64,000 nucleotides of DNA. Source: UBA4312 sp002394635 (GTDB taxonomy: Bacteria; Bacillota_I; Bacilli_A; Erysipelotrichales; Erysipelotrichaceae). A program made the translations under genes and the position numbers. Under the pieces are notes generated by a model, which was not told the origin of the DNA, did no database searches, and saw nothing but the letters and a program-made list of their open reading frames with translations. Positions 32,698-41,778 of the stretch are shown here, in pieces (positions within the stretch are counted from its first letter, which is position 1; each line of letters begins with the position of its first letter). The stretch lies in assembly GCA_946539765.1 (NCBI GenBank), contig CAMNHO010000009.1, positions 1 to 64,000 on the forward strand, written 5' to 3'.

Positions 32698-34737
32698 TCA
32701 TAGATTCTCAATTTTAATATCTTTTCCTTCGATCGTCCGGTCGCCCCCGGCTCCATAACGTATAAAGGACAACTGGTTTTCCTTTACGACCAGCACATCC
32801 CATAAATCCTGGGTGACTGTTCCTTGTTGACGGTTGTATGTCCAGGCACCCTGCGGCTTCTTTCCTTTAAAATCCTCCAGTTTGTTGCTTCCTATGGATA
32901 TAATCGGGAAAGGCCTTTCCATATACAGCTGTTCCGCATGGTTATGGCCATGAATAAAAGCCAGAATGGAATGGTGTTTTTTCTGATAGTGCTCCAGCAC
33001 CCATAATAAAGCACGCCCGTTGCGCAGCTTTTTGCTCCAATGATGCAGTTTAGCCAATAATGGTACATGGGAAAATACCAGGATCTTATACCCTTCCGGT
33101 GTATCTTTCAGGCTTCTCCAGAGCCAGACGACCTCCTTGAAAGGGAATCCATACCGTTCCGCTTTGTTCGGATTGTAGGAATCCAGAAAGTACAGGCGTA
33201 ATTTCTTATCTCTGAGATCACGCACATACCATGACTGCTCCTGCTTCAGATACAGTTGAGAACACTGGACCATGCTCATCCGTTCGGGGTTATCCTTAAA
33301 ATAGTTTGTGTCATGATTTCCTATACAACAATACACCTCGGTATCCATGGATTGCAGATCGTCCATGGTCCGTTGCACAAATTGCTCGGTGATCCGCATC
33401 GGTGTCAGTCCATCGGTCATATCCCCTAGATGAATGATACCGTCCGGGTGCAGCTGGCGCGCTGTCATTTTCATGTTTCTGGCCGTATCATCCCATGTAC
33501 CTCCGATGGAATAATGACTGTCAGCTAACAGGAAGAACACCGCATCATCCGGTTTTCGGATCTTTTGTACGGAATCCACAGTCTTTTGGCATTCCTGGGC
33601 AAAATAGTATGGCCATTCTTTATGTACAACCGGCCCGTCAATCGAAAGATACTGGTGCCAGTCCAGCTTTTGTGTTTTCTGTTGGATGCCGCGGATCACG
33701 ATCCGGATAAATCCCTCTGTTTCGATCCAGCGGGTACGGTTGATCTTTTTAGTCATATAACTGTTATAGGTTGTCCAGTTGGATTCCGGTTCATACGTAT
33801 ATCGGTAGATCAAGTCTTTAGGAATCTTAGTGTCATAAAAATACAGATGTACATCCACGGAAGGATTGGTGATATATATTTGTGTTCCCGCTGTTACATG
33901 GATGGGTTCCCAGTTCACACACGTTGTATCATCCGCTTCCTTTAAATATCCGGTATATCCATCTACACATTTATTAAAAAACCACAGGATCTCATGACTG
34001 GATGTGTCCTCTTTCTTCTTTTTATAAAGATCGACCCGGTTGGTAAACAGATCCGTGATCCCCAGTCGTTTCAGTTCATCCACCTGATAGGTAATATTCT
34101 GCGCAGGCTTCGGATACAAAGATTCTTCCTGTTTTGTGCTCCATGCCCGGATCGGCAGCACGATCTCATCTGAAAGATCCATATCTTTCACATACGGATG
34201 GATTGCGTCCGCCGCTGTTTCGATGGCTGCCACCAGACAATCACTGGCTTTCTGGCCAATAATGGCTGTGTGGGCATCCGGATCGATTTCCTTGATCCGT
34301 CCCATCGACTGCACATTAAAGGAAGAATAGATTACATATGGCGCAAGCTGATACGCATGAACCAGCTCGACAATCCTTTGTTCCATGTCTGGATACTCCA
34401 CCACACTGTTTTTTAATTCAATATCGATCATCAGCCCGTTTTTCTGACAATATGGTTTCAATGTATCAAAGACCTCCTCGATCGTAGGGATCCTCTGGGT
34501 ATCACTGCCTTTTATATGCAAGGATCGTAATTCCTCCAATGTCAGATCTTTCACATATCCTTTTCCGTCGGTTGTCCGGTTGACTTTTTCATCGTGTATC
34601 ACTACCATTGAACCATCTTTTGTCATCTGGATATCCAGTTCAATACCCGTGATATCATACTGGCAAGCTTCTTTAAATGCCTGTATCGTATTTTCCGGAT
34701 ACAGACCGCTCAATCCTCTATGAGCCCAAATATTCAT
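32698..34737 (-). CDS. fusion: glycerophosphodiester phosphodiesterase + metallophosphoesterase, about 679 aa
   Basis: ATG 34737 has AGGAGA eight bases upstream and starts MNIWAHRGLSGLYPENT. Residues 1-240 are a GDPD domain: HRG/PENT (5-17), ELDIQMTKDG (about 34-43), VVIHDEKVNRTTDGKG. Residues about 250-400 form a linker or beta-rich domain (HVTAGTQIYITNPSVDVHLYFYD). Residues about 410-640 are a calcineurin-like phosphoesterase: LLADSHYS, IHLGDMTDG, CIGNHDTNYF, LVFSHVPLL, FIHGHNHAEQ. Both active sites look complete. GDPD releases glycerol-3-phosphate from glycerophosphodiesters; a linked phosphoesterase could remove the phosphate. There is no signal peptide, so it should work in the cytoplasm. 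I do not know this fusion from characterised proteins. Confidence 0.85.
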   Translation of the reverse strand: MNIWAHRGLSGLYPENTIQAFKEACQYDITGIELDIQMTKDGSMVVIHDEKVNRTTDGKGYVKDLTLEELRSLHIKGSDTQRIPTIEEVFDTLKPYCQKNGLMIDIELKNSVVEYPDMEQRIVELVHAYQLAPYVIYSSFNVQSMGRIKEIDPDAHTAIIGQKASDCLVAAIETAADAIHPYVKDMDLSDEIVLPIRAWSTKQEESLYPKPAQNITYQVDELKRLGITDLFTNRVDLYKKKKEDTSSHEILWFFNKCVDGYTGYLKEADDTTCVNWEPIHVTAGTQIYITNPSVDVHLYFYDTKIPKDLIYRYTYEPESNWTTYNSYMTKKINRTRWIETEGFIRIVIRGIQQKTQKLDWHQYLSIDGPVVHKEWPYYFAQECQKTVDSVQKIRKPDDAVFFLLADSHYSIGGTWDDTARNMKMTARQLHPDGIIHLGDMTDGLTPMRITEQFVQRTMDDLQSMDTEVYCCIGNHDTNYFKDNPERMSMVQCSQLYLKQEQSWYVRDLRDKKLRLYFLDSYNPNKAERYGFPFKEVVWLWRSLKDTPEGYKILVFSHVPLLAKLHHWSKKLRNGRALLWVLEHYQKKHHSILAFIHGHNHAEQLYMERPFPIISIGSNKLEDFKGKKPQGAWTYNRQQGTVTQDLWDVLVVKENQLSFIRYGAGGDRTIEGKDIKIENL

Positions 34738-34782
34738 AACAGGTCTCCTATCTAATACTACTATTTTACTCATATTTCATAA

Positions 34783-34830
34783 AAAAACGAGAAATTTGTA
34801 GTGGACCTGCTACAATCTTCCCGTTATCTT
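34783..34830 (-). terminator. terminator of the flavodoxin gene
   Basis: An imperfect long hairpin around GTAG (34799-34802)/CTAC (34811-34814), extended by AACG and CGTT arms. The minus-strand end is seven T. Its upper arm overlaps the end of the flavodoxin gene. Confidence 0.55.
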
Positions 34831-35295
34831 TTGACAGAATTCCTGGATCTGTGCATCCGTTTTTTCTTTGTTCTTTAAAGGGCTCGTCAAGCTCAGCGTG
34901 TCAACAATCAGATTGCCGGCCATCATTTCCGTTACATTGATCATTGCCTTTTTGGCATTTCCACTGGCTGACGTCGCGATAATATAGACATTCTTATCCT
35001 TAAATGGATATGTTTTCAAGCACATATCAATGGCAGGGGGACATGTACCGGCCCATACAGGGAAAGCAATCAGAATCGTATCATATGCCCGGACATCTGC
35101 CTGTAAGGCGTTCATACGAGGATCCTCTTTTCGCAAGGCACTCTTTCCTCCATGAAGGAATTTTCCCAGCCCTTTCTTTGGCGGCTCGTTCATCACGGTC
35201 AATCGTTCCGTATCAATATCCAGATACTCCTTGAATTTAGAAGCCACATAGTCTGTATTTCCTTCAAAAGAATAATAAATCATTAAAGCGTTCAT
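34810..35295 (-). CDS. flavodoxin-like protein, 161 aa
   Basis: ATG 35295 has AGGAGG about nine bases upstream. The FMN phosphate loop is seen at MIYYSFEGNTDYVA (about 5-18); the 50s-60s loop FPVWAGTCPPAID (about 77-89) and the ATSASGNA strand (about 104-111) complete the fold. Flavodoxins of this type carry electrons or reduce quinones. Its position beside the hydrogenase operon makes an electron-transfer role with ferredoxin or hydrogenase plausible, but a terminator separates them. Confidence 0.88.
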   Translation of the reverse strand: MNALMIYYSFEGNTDYVASKFKEYLDIDTERLTVMNEPPKKGLGKFLHGGKSALRKEDPRMNALQADVRAYDTILIAFPVWAGTCPPAIDMCLKTYPFKDKNVYIIATSASGNAKKAMINVTEMMAGNLIVDTLSLTSPLKNKEKTDAQIQEFCQKITGRL

Positions 35296-35360
35296 ATCCT
35301 TTATCCTCCTGTACAAAGGATATCATATTTTTCGGATCCTTTTCTTCCTTATTTTGATAA

Positions 35361-35387
35361 AGAAAAAGACCGCATCTCTGCGATCTT
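35361..35387 (-). terminator. terminator of hydCBA
   Basis: AAGACCGCA (35366-35374) pairs with TGCGATCTT (35379-35387), including one G-T pair, across TCTC. Minus-strand 3' side TTTTTC. It lies just past the hydA stop. Confidence 0.8.
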
Positions 35388-35393
35388 GTTGAT

Positions 35394-37160
35394 CTATTGA
35401 ACGATCTTAAATTTCTTTTTCGGGGAATAGGTTGTATGTAACAATTTTTCCGCAATTTCACTTCCCGGTTCTCCCAGAAAATCCTCATACAGCTTCTGCA
35501 GCTGTACATTATCCATGGATACTCTTTTTTCCTTAAACCGGTCTTCATCGTACAATGCTTTCATGCGACGGTCTTTATATGTGTAACCAATAGTACCATG
35601 CTTCTTACGAGCAGATACGATGGACTGGCCTCCACCATTGATACATCCGCCAGGACAGCCCATGATTTCAATGAATACGTATTTAGAGATACCAGCACGA
35701 ACATCTTCCAATAATGGTTTAGCACATGTCATGGAAGACGCAATCGCAATCCAGATTTTTTCTCCGTTCAGATCAATCTGAGCCTCCTTTACACCGGCCA
35801 TACCACGGCATTCCATAAAATCAACACGCTCTAAAGGCTTGTTTTCGAGTTTCTGTTTGACAGTTCGTAACGCTGCTTCCATCACACCACCGGTTGCGCC
35901 GAAGATAACGCCGGCACCGGTATATTCACCCAGAAAATCCATATCGAAATTTTCATCTTCCAGAGCATCCAGTTCATCGATTCCGTACATCTTGATCAGC
36001 CTTCCGGCTTCACGGGTCGTCAATACAGCATCTACATCCGGATAGTCACCGGTTTCGCATTCCGGACGACGAGCTTCTGATTTCTTGGCAATGCATGGCA
36101 TGATCGATACCACAAAGATCTTAGATGGATCAACGTTGTGTTTCTGTGCCCAATATGTCTTACAAATAGCCCCAAACATCATATGGGGTGATTTAGCACT
36201 GGATAAGTGCGAAAGCAGTTCCGGATACTGGTATTCAACGTAGCGGACCCATCCTGGTGAACACGATGTAAACATTGGTAATGTACCTCCGTTCTGGATC
36301 CGTCGCAGCAATTCACTGCCTTCTTCCATAATGGTCAGATCAGCCCCGAAGTTGGTATCATAGACTCTGTCAAAACCGCAGCGTTTTAAAGCCGCCACCA
36401 TCTTTCCGGTTACCAAGGTACCGATCGGAAGACCGAATTCTTCGCCCAGAGAAGCGCGGACAGCCGGTGCTGTCTGACAGATGACGATCTTGTCCGGATC
36501 GTTGATGGCCGTAATGACGCTATGGATTTCTTCCTTTTCTGTCAATGCACCAACCGGACAGGCAATAACACATTGTCCACACTGCATACAGTTTACATCA
36601 TCGAAGCTTCCGTTATAGACTGGTCCACAAATGGTTTTGAATCCTCGATTCTGTAAGCCTAGGATCCCGATTCCCTGTACATTGGCACAGGTACCAATAC
36701 AACGTTCACATAATACACACTTGGACGTATCACGAACGATGCCCCAGCTGGCATCCTCATATGTAGGTTGTGTATGCTCTCCTTCAAAACGATTTTGTCG
36801 AATCCCGAGCTCGGCACACAGCCTCTGCAGCTCACAGTTTGTATTTCGTTTACAAGACAAGCAGTTCTTATTGTGATTGGACATGATCAGCTCTACTGTC
36901 GTCTTCCGGCCACGTATAGCACGTTCGGAGTTTGTCCAGACCTCCATTCCTTCCGATACCGGCGTGGTGCACGCAGATAACAGAGCTCTTGCTCCTTTCA
37001 CCTCTACCAGACAAACCCGGCAGGCACCGGTACGAATTACATTTTTCAAATAGCACAAAGTAGGAATCTGAATACCGGAACGATTCGCCGCATCCAGGAT
37101 AGTATCGCCCTGCTCGGCAGTAATAAACTGGTTATTTATCTTAATATGTACTTCAGCCAT
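35394..37160 (-). CDS. hydA: [FeFe] hydrogenase catalytic subunit (bifurcating type, HydA)
   Basis: 588 residues. In order: [2Fe-2S] domain (Cys 36, 47, 50, 64), His-Cys [4Fe-4S] site (His 96, Cys 100, 103, 109), two [4Fe-4S] ferredoxin motifs (Cys 148/151/154/158 and 191/194/197/201), then the H-cluster domain. L1 reads TSCSPGW (298-304), L2 MPCIAKKSE (354-362, Cys 356) and L3 IEIMGCPGGCINGGGQ (Cys 502 and 506). The C-terminal small-subunit-like part ends about 588. It lacks the extra C-terminal [2Fe-2S] domain of longer HydA proteins. With HydB and HydC it should couple H2 formation to NADH plus reduced ferredoxin. The Ser after the L1 Cys is discussed separately. Confidence 0.95.
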   Translation of the reverse strand: MAEVHIKINNQFITAEQGDTILDAANRSGIQIPTLCYLKNVIRTGACRVCLVEVKGARALLSACTTPVSEGMEVWTNSERAIRGRKTTVELIMSNHNKNCLSCKRNTNCELQRLCAELGIRQNRFEGEHTQPTYEDASWGIVRDTSKCVLCERCIGTCANVQGIGILGLQNRGFKTICGPVYNGSFDDVNCMQCGQCVIACPVGALTEKEEIHSVITAINDPDKIVICQTAPAVRASLGEEFGLPIGTLVTGKMVAALKRCGFDRVYDTNFGADLTIMEEGSELLRRIQNGGTLPMFTSCSPGWVRYVEYQYPELLSHLSSAKSPHMMFGAICKTYWAQKHNVDPSKIFVVSIMPCIAKKSEARRPECETGDYPDVDAVLTTREAGRLIKMYGIDELDALEDENFDMDFLGEYTGAGVIFGATGGVMEAALRTVKQKLENKPLERVDFMECRGMAGVKEAQIDLNGEKIWIAIASSMTCAKPLLEDVRAGISKYVFIEIMGCPGGCINGGGQSIVSARKKHGTIGYTYKDRRMKALYDEDRFKEKRVSMDNVQLQKLYEDFLGEPGSEIAEKLLHTTYSPKKKFKIVQ

Positions 37161-37174
37161 AGGAGTTCCCCCTG

Positions 37175-39076
37175 CTAGTTTCTTTCAATTGCCGCAAACC
37201 GGCAGTTTGACATACATAAACCACATTTGATACATTTCGAAGGATCGATCTTATAAACTTCCTTGCCCGGCTTCCCGGTAATCGCTTCGGCCGGACAATT
37301 ACGTGCACATAATGAACACGCACGACATTTGGTCGGATCGATGGAATATGTCAACAAATCCTTACATACATGTGCTGGACAACGTTTTTCCAGAATATGT
37401 GCTTCATATTCTTCCCGGAAATAACGCAGCGTTGAAAGGATCGGATTCGGCGCCGTCTGTCCCAGACCACATAATGCCGTATCCTTGATTTCCCGACACA
37501 GTTCTTCCATTTCATCCAGCATATCCATCGTACCTTCCCCGGCAGTGATTTTCGTCAACATTTCCAATAAACGTTTGGTACCGACACGACAAGGGGTACA
37601 TTTTCCGCATGATTCATCACAGATGAATTCCATATAGAAACGGGCAACATCCACCATACAGTTATCTTCATCCAATACGATCATGCCACCGGAGCCCATC
37701 ATAGAACCGGCCTCTATTAAATTTTCATATGTAATTGGGGTGTCCAGTTCTTTTTCGGTCAGACAGCCACCAGAAGGTCCACCGGTCTGTACAGCTTTAA
37801 ACTTCTTTCCGTTTGGACATCCACCGCCAATATCATAAATAATTTCCCGTAATGTAGTTCCCATCGGTATTTCCACCAATCCGGTATTATTGATTTTGCC
37901 TCCTAACGCAAAGACTTTGGTTCCTTTGGATCTTTCGGTCCCCATCTCTGCGTACCATTCCGGTCCGTTTTTAATGATCTGGGCTATGTTGGCAATCGTT
38001 TCCACATTGTTAATGGAGGTAGGTTTTCCCCAAACACCAGCTACAGCTGGGAATGGTGGTTTTGGACTTGGCATGCCTCGTTTTCCTTCGATCGAAGCAA
38101 TCAATGCCGTCTCCTCTCCACATACAAACGCACCGGCACCTAGCCGGATCTCCAGATCAAAATCAAATCCAGATCCTAAAATATTTCTTCCCAGAAAACC
38201 CATTTCCTCTGCTTGCCGTATGGCTATACGCAAACGGGATACCGCAATCGGATACTCTGCCCGAATATAGATATAACCGTGATGTGCCCCTACAGCATAC
38301 GCCATGATGATCATGCCTTCCAGGATTGCATGAGGATCACCTTCCAATAAAGAACGATCCATAAAAGCCCCCGGGTCCCCTTCATCTGCATTGCAGATGA
38401 CATATTTTTCATTGCCTGGCTGGTTCTTTTCAAACTGCCATTTTACCCCGGTCGGGAAACCGGCGCCCCCACGCCCACGCAAGCCGGATGCCTTGATCTG
38501 ATCGATCACATCCTGTGGTGTCATCTCATTCAATGCGTGGAACAATGCTTCATATCCATCCACCGCAATATATTCATAAATTTCTTCGGGATTGATACGT
38601 CCACAATTTCTTAGCGCAATTCGCTTTTGTTTTTCGTAGAATCCAATCTTATCGATATCATAAATCTTAGAGCCATCAATACGACTGGTATCAAACATCT
38701 GCAGATCCTGAATGATCCGCCCACCGATCACATGTTCCTGCACGATCTGCTTTGCGTTGTCCGGTTTAACATGGGTATAAAATACTTTATCCGGATAGAT
38801 TGCAACGATAGGGCCCTTTTGACAAAAGCCAAAACATCCGGTCTTGATGACCCTTACACGGTCCGACAAATCGGCTTCTTTGATTTCTTCGTTCAGCTGA
38901 TCGATCAATTTTGCGGATTCTCCTGCTGTACAGCCGGTACCGGCACAGACAAGAATATTCATATGTTGATCTTCTTCGGTCAAGGAAATTTTGTCATCCA
39001 GTCGCAGCTGCAGATGAATTCTTTCTTTTTCACGGATCTTCCGTAGCGTTTCCAACGTTCTGATCTTTTCTGTCAT
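37175..39076 (-). CDS. hydB: NuoF-like flavoprotein subunit of bifurcating hydrogenase (HydB)
   Basis: 633 residues. An N-terminal thioredoxin-like [2Fe-2S] domain (Cys 44, 49, 81, 85) precedes the NuoF core, with the FMN/NAD region GLRGRGGAGFPTGVKW (about 203-218), NADEGDPGAFMDRSLLEGDPH and the [4Fe-4S] motif ESCGKCTPCRVG (about 486-497). The C-terminus carries two [4Fe-4S] motifs, CRACSLCARNCP and CIKCGLCMSNC. This is the FMN subunit that exchanges electrons with NAD(H) and bifurcates them. The gene overlaps hydC by four bases and is followed by hydA after 14 bases. Confidence 0.96.
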   Translation of the reverse strand: MTEKIRTLETLRKIREKERIHLQLRLDDKISLTEEDQHMNILVCAGTGCTAGESAKLIDQLNEEIKEADLSDRVRVIKTGCFGFCQKGPIVAIYPDKVFYTHVKPDNAKQIVQEHVIGGRIIQDLQMFDTSRIDGSKIYDIDKIGFYEKQKRIALRNCGRINPEEIYEYIAVDGYEALFHALNEMTPQDVIDQIKASGLRGRGGAGFPTGVKWQFEKNQPGNEKYVICNADEGDPGAFMDRSLLEGDPHAILEGMIIMAYAVGAHHGYIYIRAEYPIAVSRLRIAIRQAEEMGFLGRNILGSGFDFDLEIRLGAGAFVCGEETALIASIEGKRGMPSPKPPFPAVAGVWGKPTSINNVETIANIAQIIKNGPEWYAEMGTERSKGTKVFALGGKINNTGLVEIPMGTTLREIIYDIGGGCPNGKKFKAVQTGGPSGGCLTEKELDTPITYENLIEAGSMMGSGGMIVLDEDNCMVDVARFYMEFICDESCGKCTPCRVGTKRLLEMLTKITAGEGTMDMLDEMEELCREIKDTALCGLGQTAPNPILSTLRYFREEYEAHILEKRCPAHVCKDLLTYSIDPTKCRACSLCARNCPAEAITGKPGKEVYKIDPSKCIKCGLCMSNCRFAAIERN

Positions 39077-39576
39077 GATGCACTCTCCGTCGTTCTTTCC
39101 TCTTTTATTATGCGACGAATCTCATCGGTAAAATTAGTTCCAAGCAAGGCATTTCCATAAACTTTGCCATCAATAATACAAACCGGTGCCAGTCCACATG
39201 CTCCCAGACATCGCGTAGCATCCAGTGAGAATAATCCGTCTGCACTGGTTTTGTTTACCTGTGCCCCCGTCAACTTTTGAACTCGGTCAATCAGCTGTTG
39301 CGCACCTTTTACATAACAAGCGGTACCCAAACAGACATTAATGACATGCCGTCCTTTTGGCTCGGTGGTAAATTGTGCATAGAACATCACAACTCCATAT
39401 ACTTCGGCTACACTGCTGTTGGTTGCTTCCGCAATCTTTTCCATGGCTTCAAAAGGAATATAGCCCAGTTCATTTTGAACCTCATGCAGCATCTCAATAC
39501 ATGGACCCGCCTGATTTCTGTGCCTGGCTACAATTGCATCAATTGTGGCAAGCGCACTTCCATTTAGTTTTTCCAT
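39073..39576 (-). CDS. hydC: NuoE-like [2Fe-2S] subunit of bifurcating hydrogenase (HydC)
   Basis: About 167 residues from ATG 39576, preceded by GAGAGGAG; a start five codons upstream is possible but lies on that site. A helical N-terminal half (GPCIEMLHEVQNELGYIPFEAMEKIAEA) is followed by a thioredoxin-like [2Fe-2S] domain with Cys 82, 87, 123 and 127 (VCLGTACYVKGA, TRCLGACGLAPV). First gene of hydCBA. About 145 bases of AT-rich sequence upstream carry the promoter, which I could not pin down. Confidence 0.95.
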   Translation of the reverse strand: MEKLNGSALATIDAIVARHRNQAGPCIEMLHEVQNELGYIPFEAMEKIAEATNSSVAEVYGVVMFYAQFTTEPKGRHVINVCLGTACYVKGAQQLIDRVQKLTGAQVNKTSADGLFSLDATRCLGACGLAPVCIIDGKVYGNALLGTNFTDEIRRIIKEERTTESAS

Positions 39577-39706
39577 TTTCGCTCCTCTCATTCATTGCAT
39601 GTATTGATATAAAATAGTCACATCTTTACTTAACTATAACAAGCTTTTTATCATTAATCTTGTGTTAATTTTTAAAACGGTTTGATGTTTCTAACTCATT
39701 GTGCAT

Positions 39707-39733
39707 AAAAAAAGACATCCTTTACGATGCCTT
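39707..39733 (-). terminator. terminator of the 153-aa gene
   Basis: The minus strand can form AAGGCATC/GATGTCTT with one G-T pair, then seven T. It overlaps the end of the gene at 39722. Confidence 0.6.
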
Positions 39734-40183
39734 CATTTCTTCTATTGTTTTTCTGCGCGTATCCTCACAATATGCTTTGATTTCCAGACTGTTGACAAAG
39801 TTGTCAAAAACGTGTTCTCCCTTGTCCTCAATAAATTTTTTGACTGGACAGACCACACGTACCGCATTAGTCTGGTTAAAGAACATCAGCTGTATGGGAA
39901 CCTGCATCGTCTGTGAAACACCGGATACGATCAATACAGCCCATTCTTCCTGCAACCCCGGCGTCATGCGTACAATATTTCCATAACGTTTTACATCTTC
40001 CAGCCATTCCACTTGCTCACCGTTGATTTTTCCACTGGCAACCCTCTGTAAATCGTTTCCGATAAAGTCAGTGTTGATCATGATCTGTACTGCATCGAGC
40101 ATAAACTTATATCCATATTTCCATGTCGTTGCATAATCTACGACCTGAAATTCACCTTGTTCACTTATCCCTTTAAAAATCAT
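39722..40183 (-). CDS. hypothetical protein, 153 aa
   Basis: A soluble protein with no signal or membrane helices. Residues 20-60 contain WKYGYKFMLDAVQIMINTDFIGNDLQRVASGKINGE; the middle is beta-like (WAVLIVSGVSQTMQVPIQLMFFNQTNAVRVVCPVKKFI); the tail is helical and charged. It lies 30 bases downstream of a UTRA regulator on the same strand and may be co-transcribed with it. I do not recognise the family. Confidence 0.65.
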   Translation of the reverse strand: MIFKGISEQGEFQVVDYATTWKYGYKFMLDAVQIMINTDFIGNDLQRVASGKINGEQVEWLEDVKRYGNIVRMTPGLQEEWAVLIVSGVSQTMQVPIQLMFFNQTNAVRVVCPVKKFIEDKGEHVFDNFVNSLEIKAYCEDTRRKTIEEMKAS

Positions 40184-40213
40184 CTCTAGATCCTCCCCGA
40201 AACACTACTCATA

Positions 40214-40930
40214 TCATACTTTATCTGAAAACAATTGAAAAGAAAAATAATTGGTATCTCCTCTGTATTTCGAGATTGAATATTCGATCCTGCGATTCTG
40301 TCGATCAAATCCCACCGAATGAAAATAGAACATCGGGTCCGCCTGGTCAATATCCAGAAGATCGGCAGCCGTGGCATCGGCTTTGATCGTCTCCATCTTT
40401 CTTTCCATACGATAAATTGGATTCTTACACTCTTCAAAATAATCATATAAGCTCTTTGTGGTCATATCTTCCTTTTCCAGATCCGGATAGAGCGACCAAG
40501 GAACATAGGTTGTTACGATCACATTGGGCTGTTGGTCAATATAGCGCAGACGTACCAGTTTATAGACCATATCGGATGGGTTGAGATGCAGCTGGGTGCT
40601 GACCTCGATGTTCGGTTTTTCTTTTTTGAAAGACAAAACCGTAGTTTTTGAATGAAAGCCGTTCTTCACCGCTTCGGATTCAAAATTGGCAATCGTCTGT
40701 ACAAAATTCTGCCGGATCTTCGGTGCACATACGATAGTTCCTCTTTTTTTTCGCTTTTCCAGATATCCATCATCCACCAGCAGCTGAACAGCCTGTCGTA
40801 TGGTAGGCCGGCTGACCTGGTACATCTCGGCCAGTTCAAATTCCGTTGGAATGGTGCTTCCCTGTTTATAAACACCTGTATTGATCTTTTCATAAATATC
40901 TTTGCTGATTTTCCGGTACATTGCTTCCAT
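40214..40930 (-). CDS. GntR/HutC-family regulator with UTRA domain
   Basis: 238 residues. Winged helix about 5-72 (GSTIPTEFELAEMYQVSRPTIRQAVQLLVDDGYLEKRKKRGTIV), UTRA domain about 90-232 (VVYKL-like MVYKLVRLRYIDQQPNVI, MFYFHSVGFDRQNRRIEYSISKYRGDTNYF). AGGAGA lies nine bases ahead of the ATG. The gene is divergent from deoC-manA-reductase, with 142 bases between the starts, so it is the probable regulator of that operon. Its ligand may be deoxyribose-, mannose- or another sugar phosphate. Confidence 0.88.
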   Translation of the reverse strand: MEAMYRKISKDIYEKINTGVYKQGSTIPTEFELAEMYQVSRPTIRQAVQLLVDDGYLEKRKKRGTIVCAPKIRQNFVQTIANFESEAVKNGFHSKTTVLSFKKEKPNIEVSTQLHLNPSDMVYKLVRLRYIDQQPNVIVTTYVPWSLYPDLEKEDMTTKSLYDYFEECKNPIYRMERKMETIKADATAADLLDIDQADPMFYFHSVGFDRQNRRIEYSISKYRGDTNYFSFQLFSDKV

Positions 40931-41017
40931 AAATATTCTCCTAGCATTATTGTAAAGAATTATTTTTATTATGTCAACTTTTATGTAATATAATTATAGA
41001 TTTATTTTGATTTTAAA

Positions 41018-41045
41018 TTGACATATTGTTTACATATATGATAAT
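41018..41045 (+). promoter_or_regulatory. promoter of deoC operon
   Basis: TTGACA (41018-41023), 16-base spacer, GATAAT (41040-41045). It lies 28 bases ahead of the deoC ATG, which is preceded by AGGAGG. The 142-base gap to the divergent GntR gene is very AT-rich. TTTACAT-like half-sites are present but no clear palindrome was found. Confidence 0.65.
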
Positions 41046-41072
41046 TTAAACCTAGAAACAGGAGGATCCAAG

Positions 41073-41777
41073 ATGAAAACATATACATTGGATGATTTTG
41101 CGCAACTCATCGATCATACAAACTTACACGCCGATGCCAATGACCAGGCTATGGCCCAATTATGCCAGGAGGCCAAGGATCATCATTTCCGCATGGTTGC
41201 TATCAACCAGGTGCAGTCCCGCCGTTGTGCCGGGTATCTGAAAGGGACGGATGTACATGTAGGAGCCGCTATCGCTTTCCCTTTAGGACAGACATCCATT
41301 GCGTCTAAATGTTTTGAAACGCAGGATGCGATCGATAACGGAGCCACCGAAATTGATTATGTCGCCAATCTGACCGAGGTGAAAGAACACAACTGGGACT
41401 ATATCAGAGAAGAGATGGAAAAAATCGTCACTATCTGTAAAAAGCACGGGATTCCATCCAAGGTCATCTTTGAAACGTGTTATCTGACAAAAGAAGAGAT
41501 CATAGAAATGGCTAAGATTGCCAAGGAAGTACAGCCAACCTTTATTAAAACCAGTACCGGATTCGGTACAGCCGGTGCAACGGTAGAAAATGTACGACTG
41601 ATGAAAGAAACCGTTGGCGATGCCGTAAAAGTAAAAGCTGCCGGAGGCATCCGGGATGCCAATACCTTCCTAGCCATGATCCAGGCCGGTGCCGAGCGAA
41701 TCGGAACAAGCTCCGGGGTAAAAATCATCAAGGAGCTGGAAGTCCGAATGGACGGTAAGGAATCCATGGAGGTTTGA
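41073..41777 (+). CDS. DeoC-family aldolase (deoxyribose-phosphate aldolase-like), 234 aa
   Basis: Class I aldolase of the DeoC family. The Asp of the proton-relay is in ATEIDYVANL (about 90-99), the Schiff-base Lys in FIKTSTGFGTAGAT (about 152-165), and the second active-site Lys in VKVKAAGGIRDANTF (about 185-199). In DeoC the strand after the first helix usually reads like VCVNP; here it is VAINQVQSRRCAGYL (about 38-52), a divergence near the substrate phosphate end. DeoC cleaves deoxyribose-5-phosphate to acetaldehyde and glyceraldehyde-3-phosphate. The operon partners (a mannose-6-phosphate isomerase and a sugar reductase) do not fit nucleoside breakdown, so the substrate may differ. First gene of the operon. 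Confidence 0.82.
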   Translation: MKTYTLDDFAQLIDHTNLHADANDQAMAQLCQEAKDHHFRMVAINQVQSRRCAGYLKGTDVHVGAAIAFPLGQTSIASKCFETQDAIDNGATEIDYVANLTEVKEHNWDYIREEMEKIVTICKKHGIPSKVIFETCYLTKEEIIEMAKIAKEVQPTFIKTSTGFGTAGATVENVRLMKETVGDAVKVKAAGGIRDANTFLAMIQAGAERIGTSSGVKIIKELEVRMDGKESMEV

Positions 41778-41778
41778 T

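Noticed and set aside
39577..39721. Rex operator upstream of hydCBA
   Set aside because: TTGTTA and TTAA half-sites occur but the spacing does not match the 18-bp clostridial consensus I know, so it was not called.
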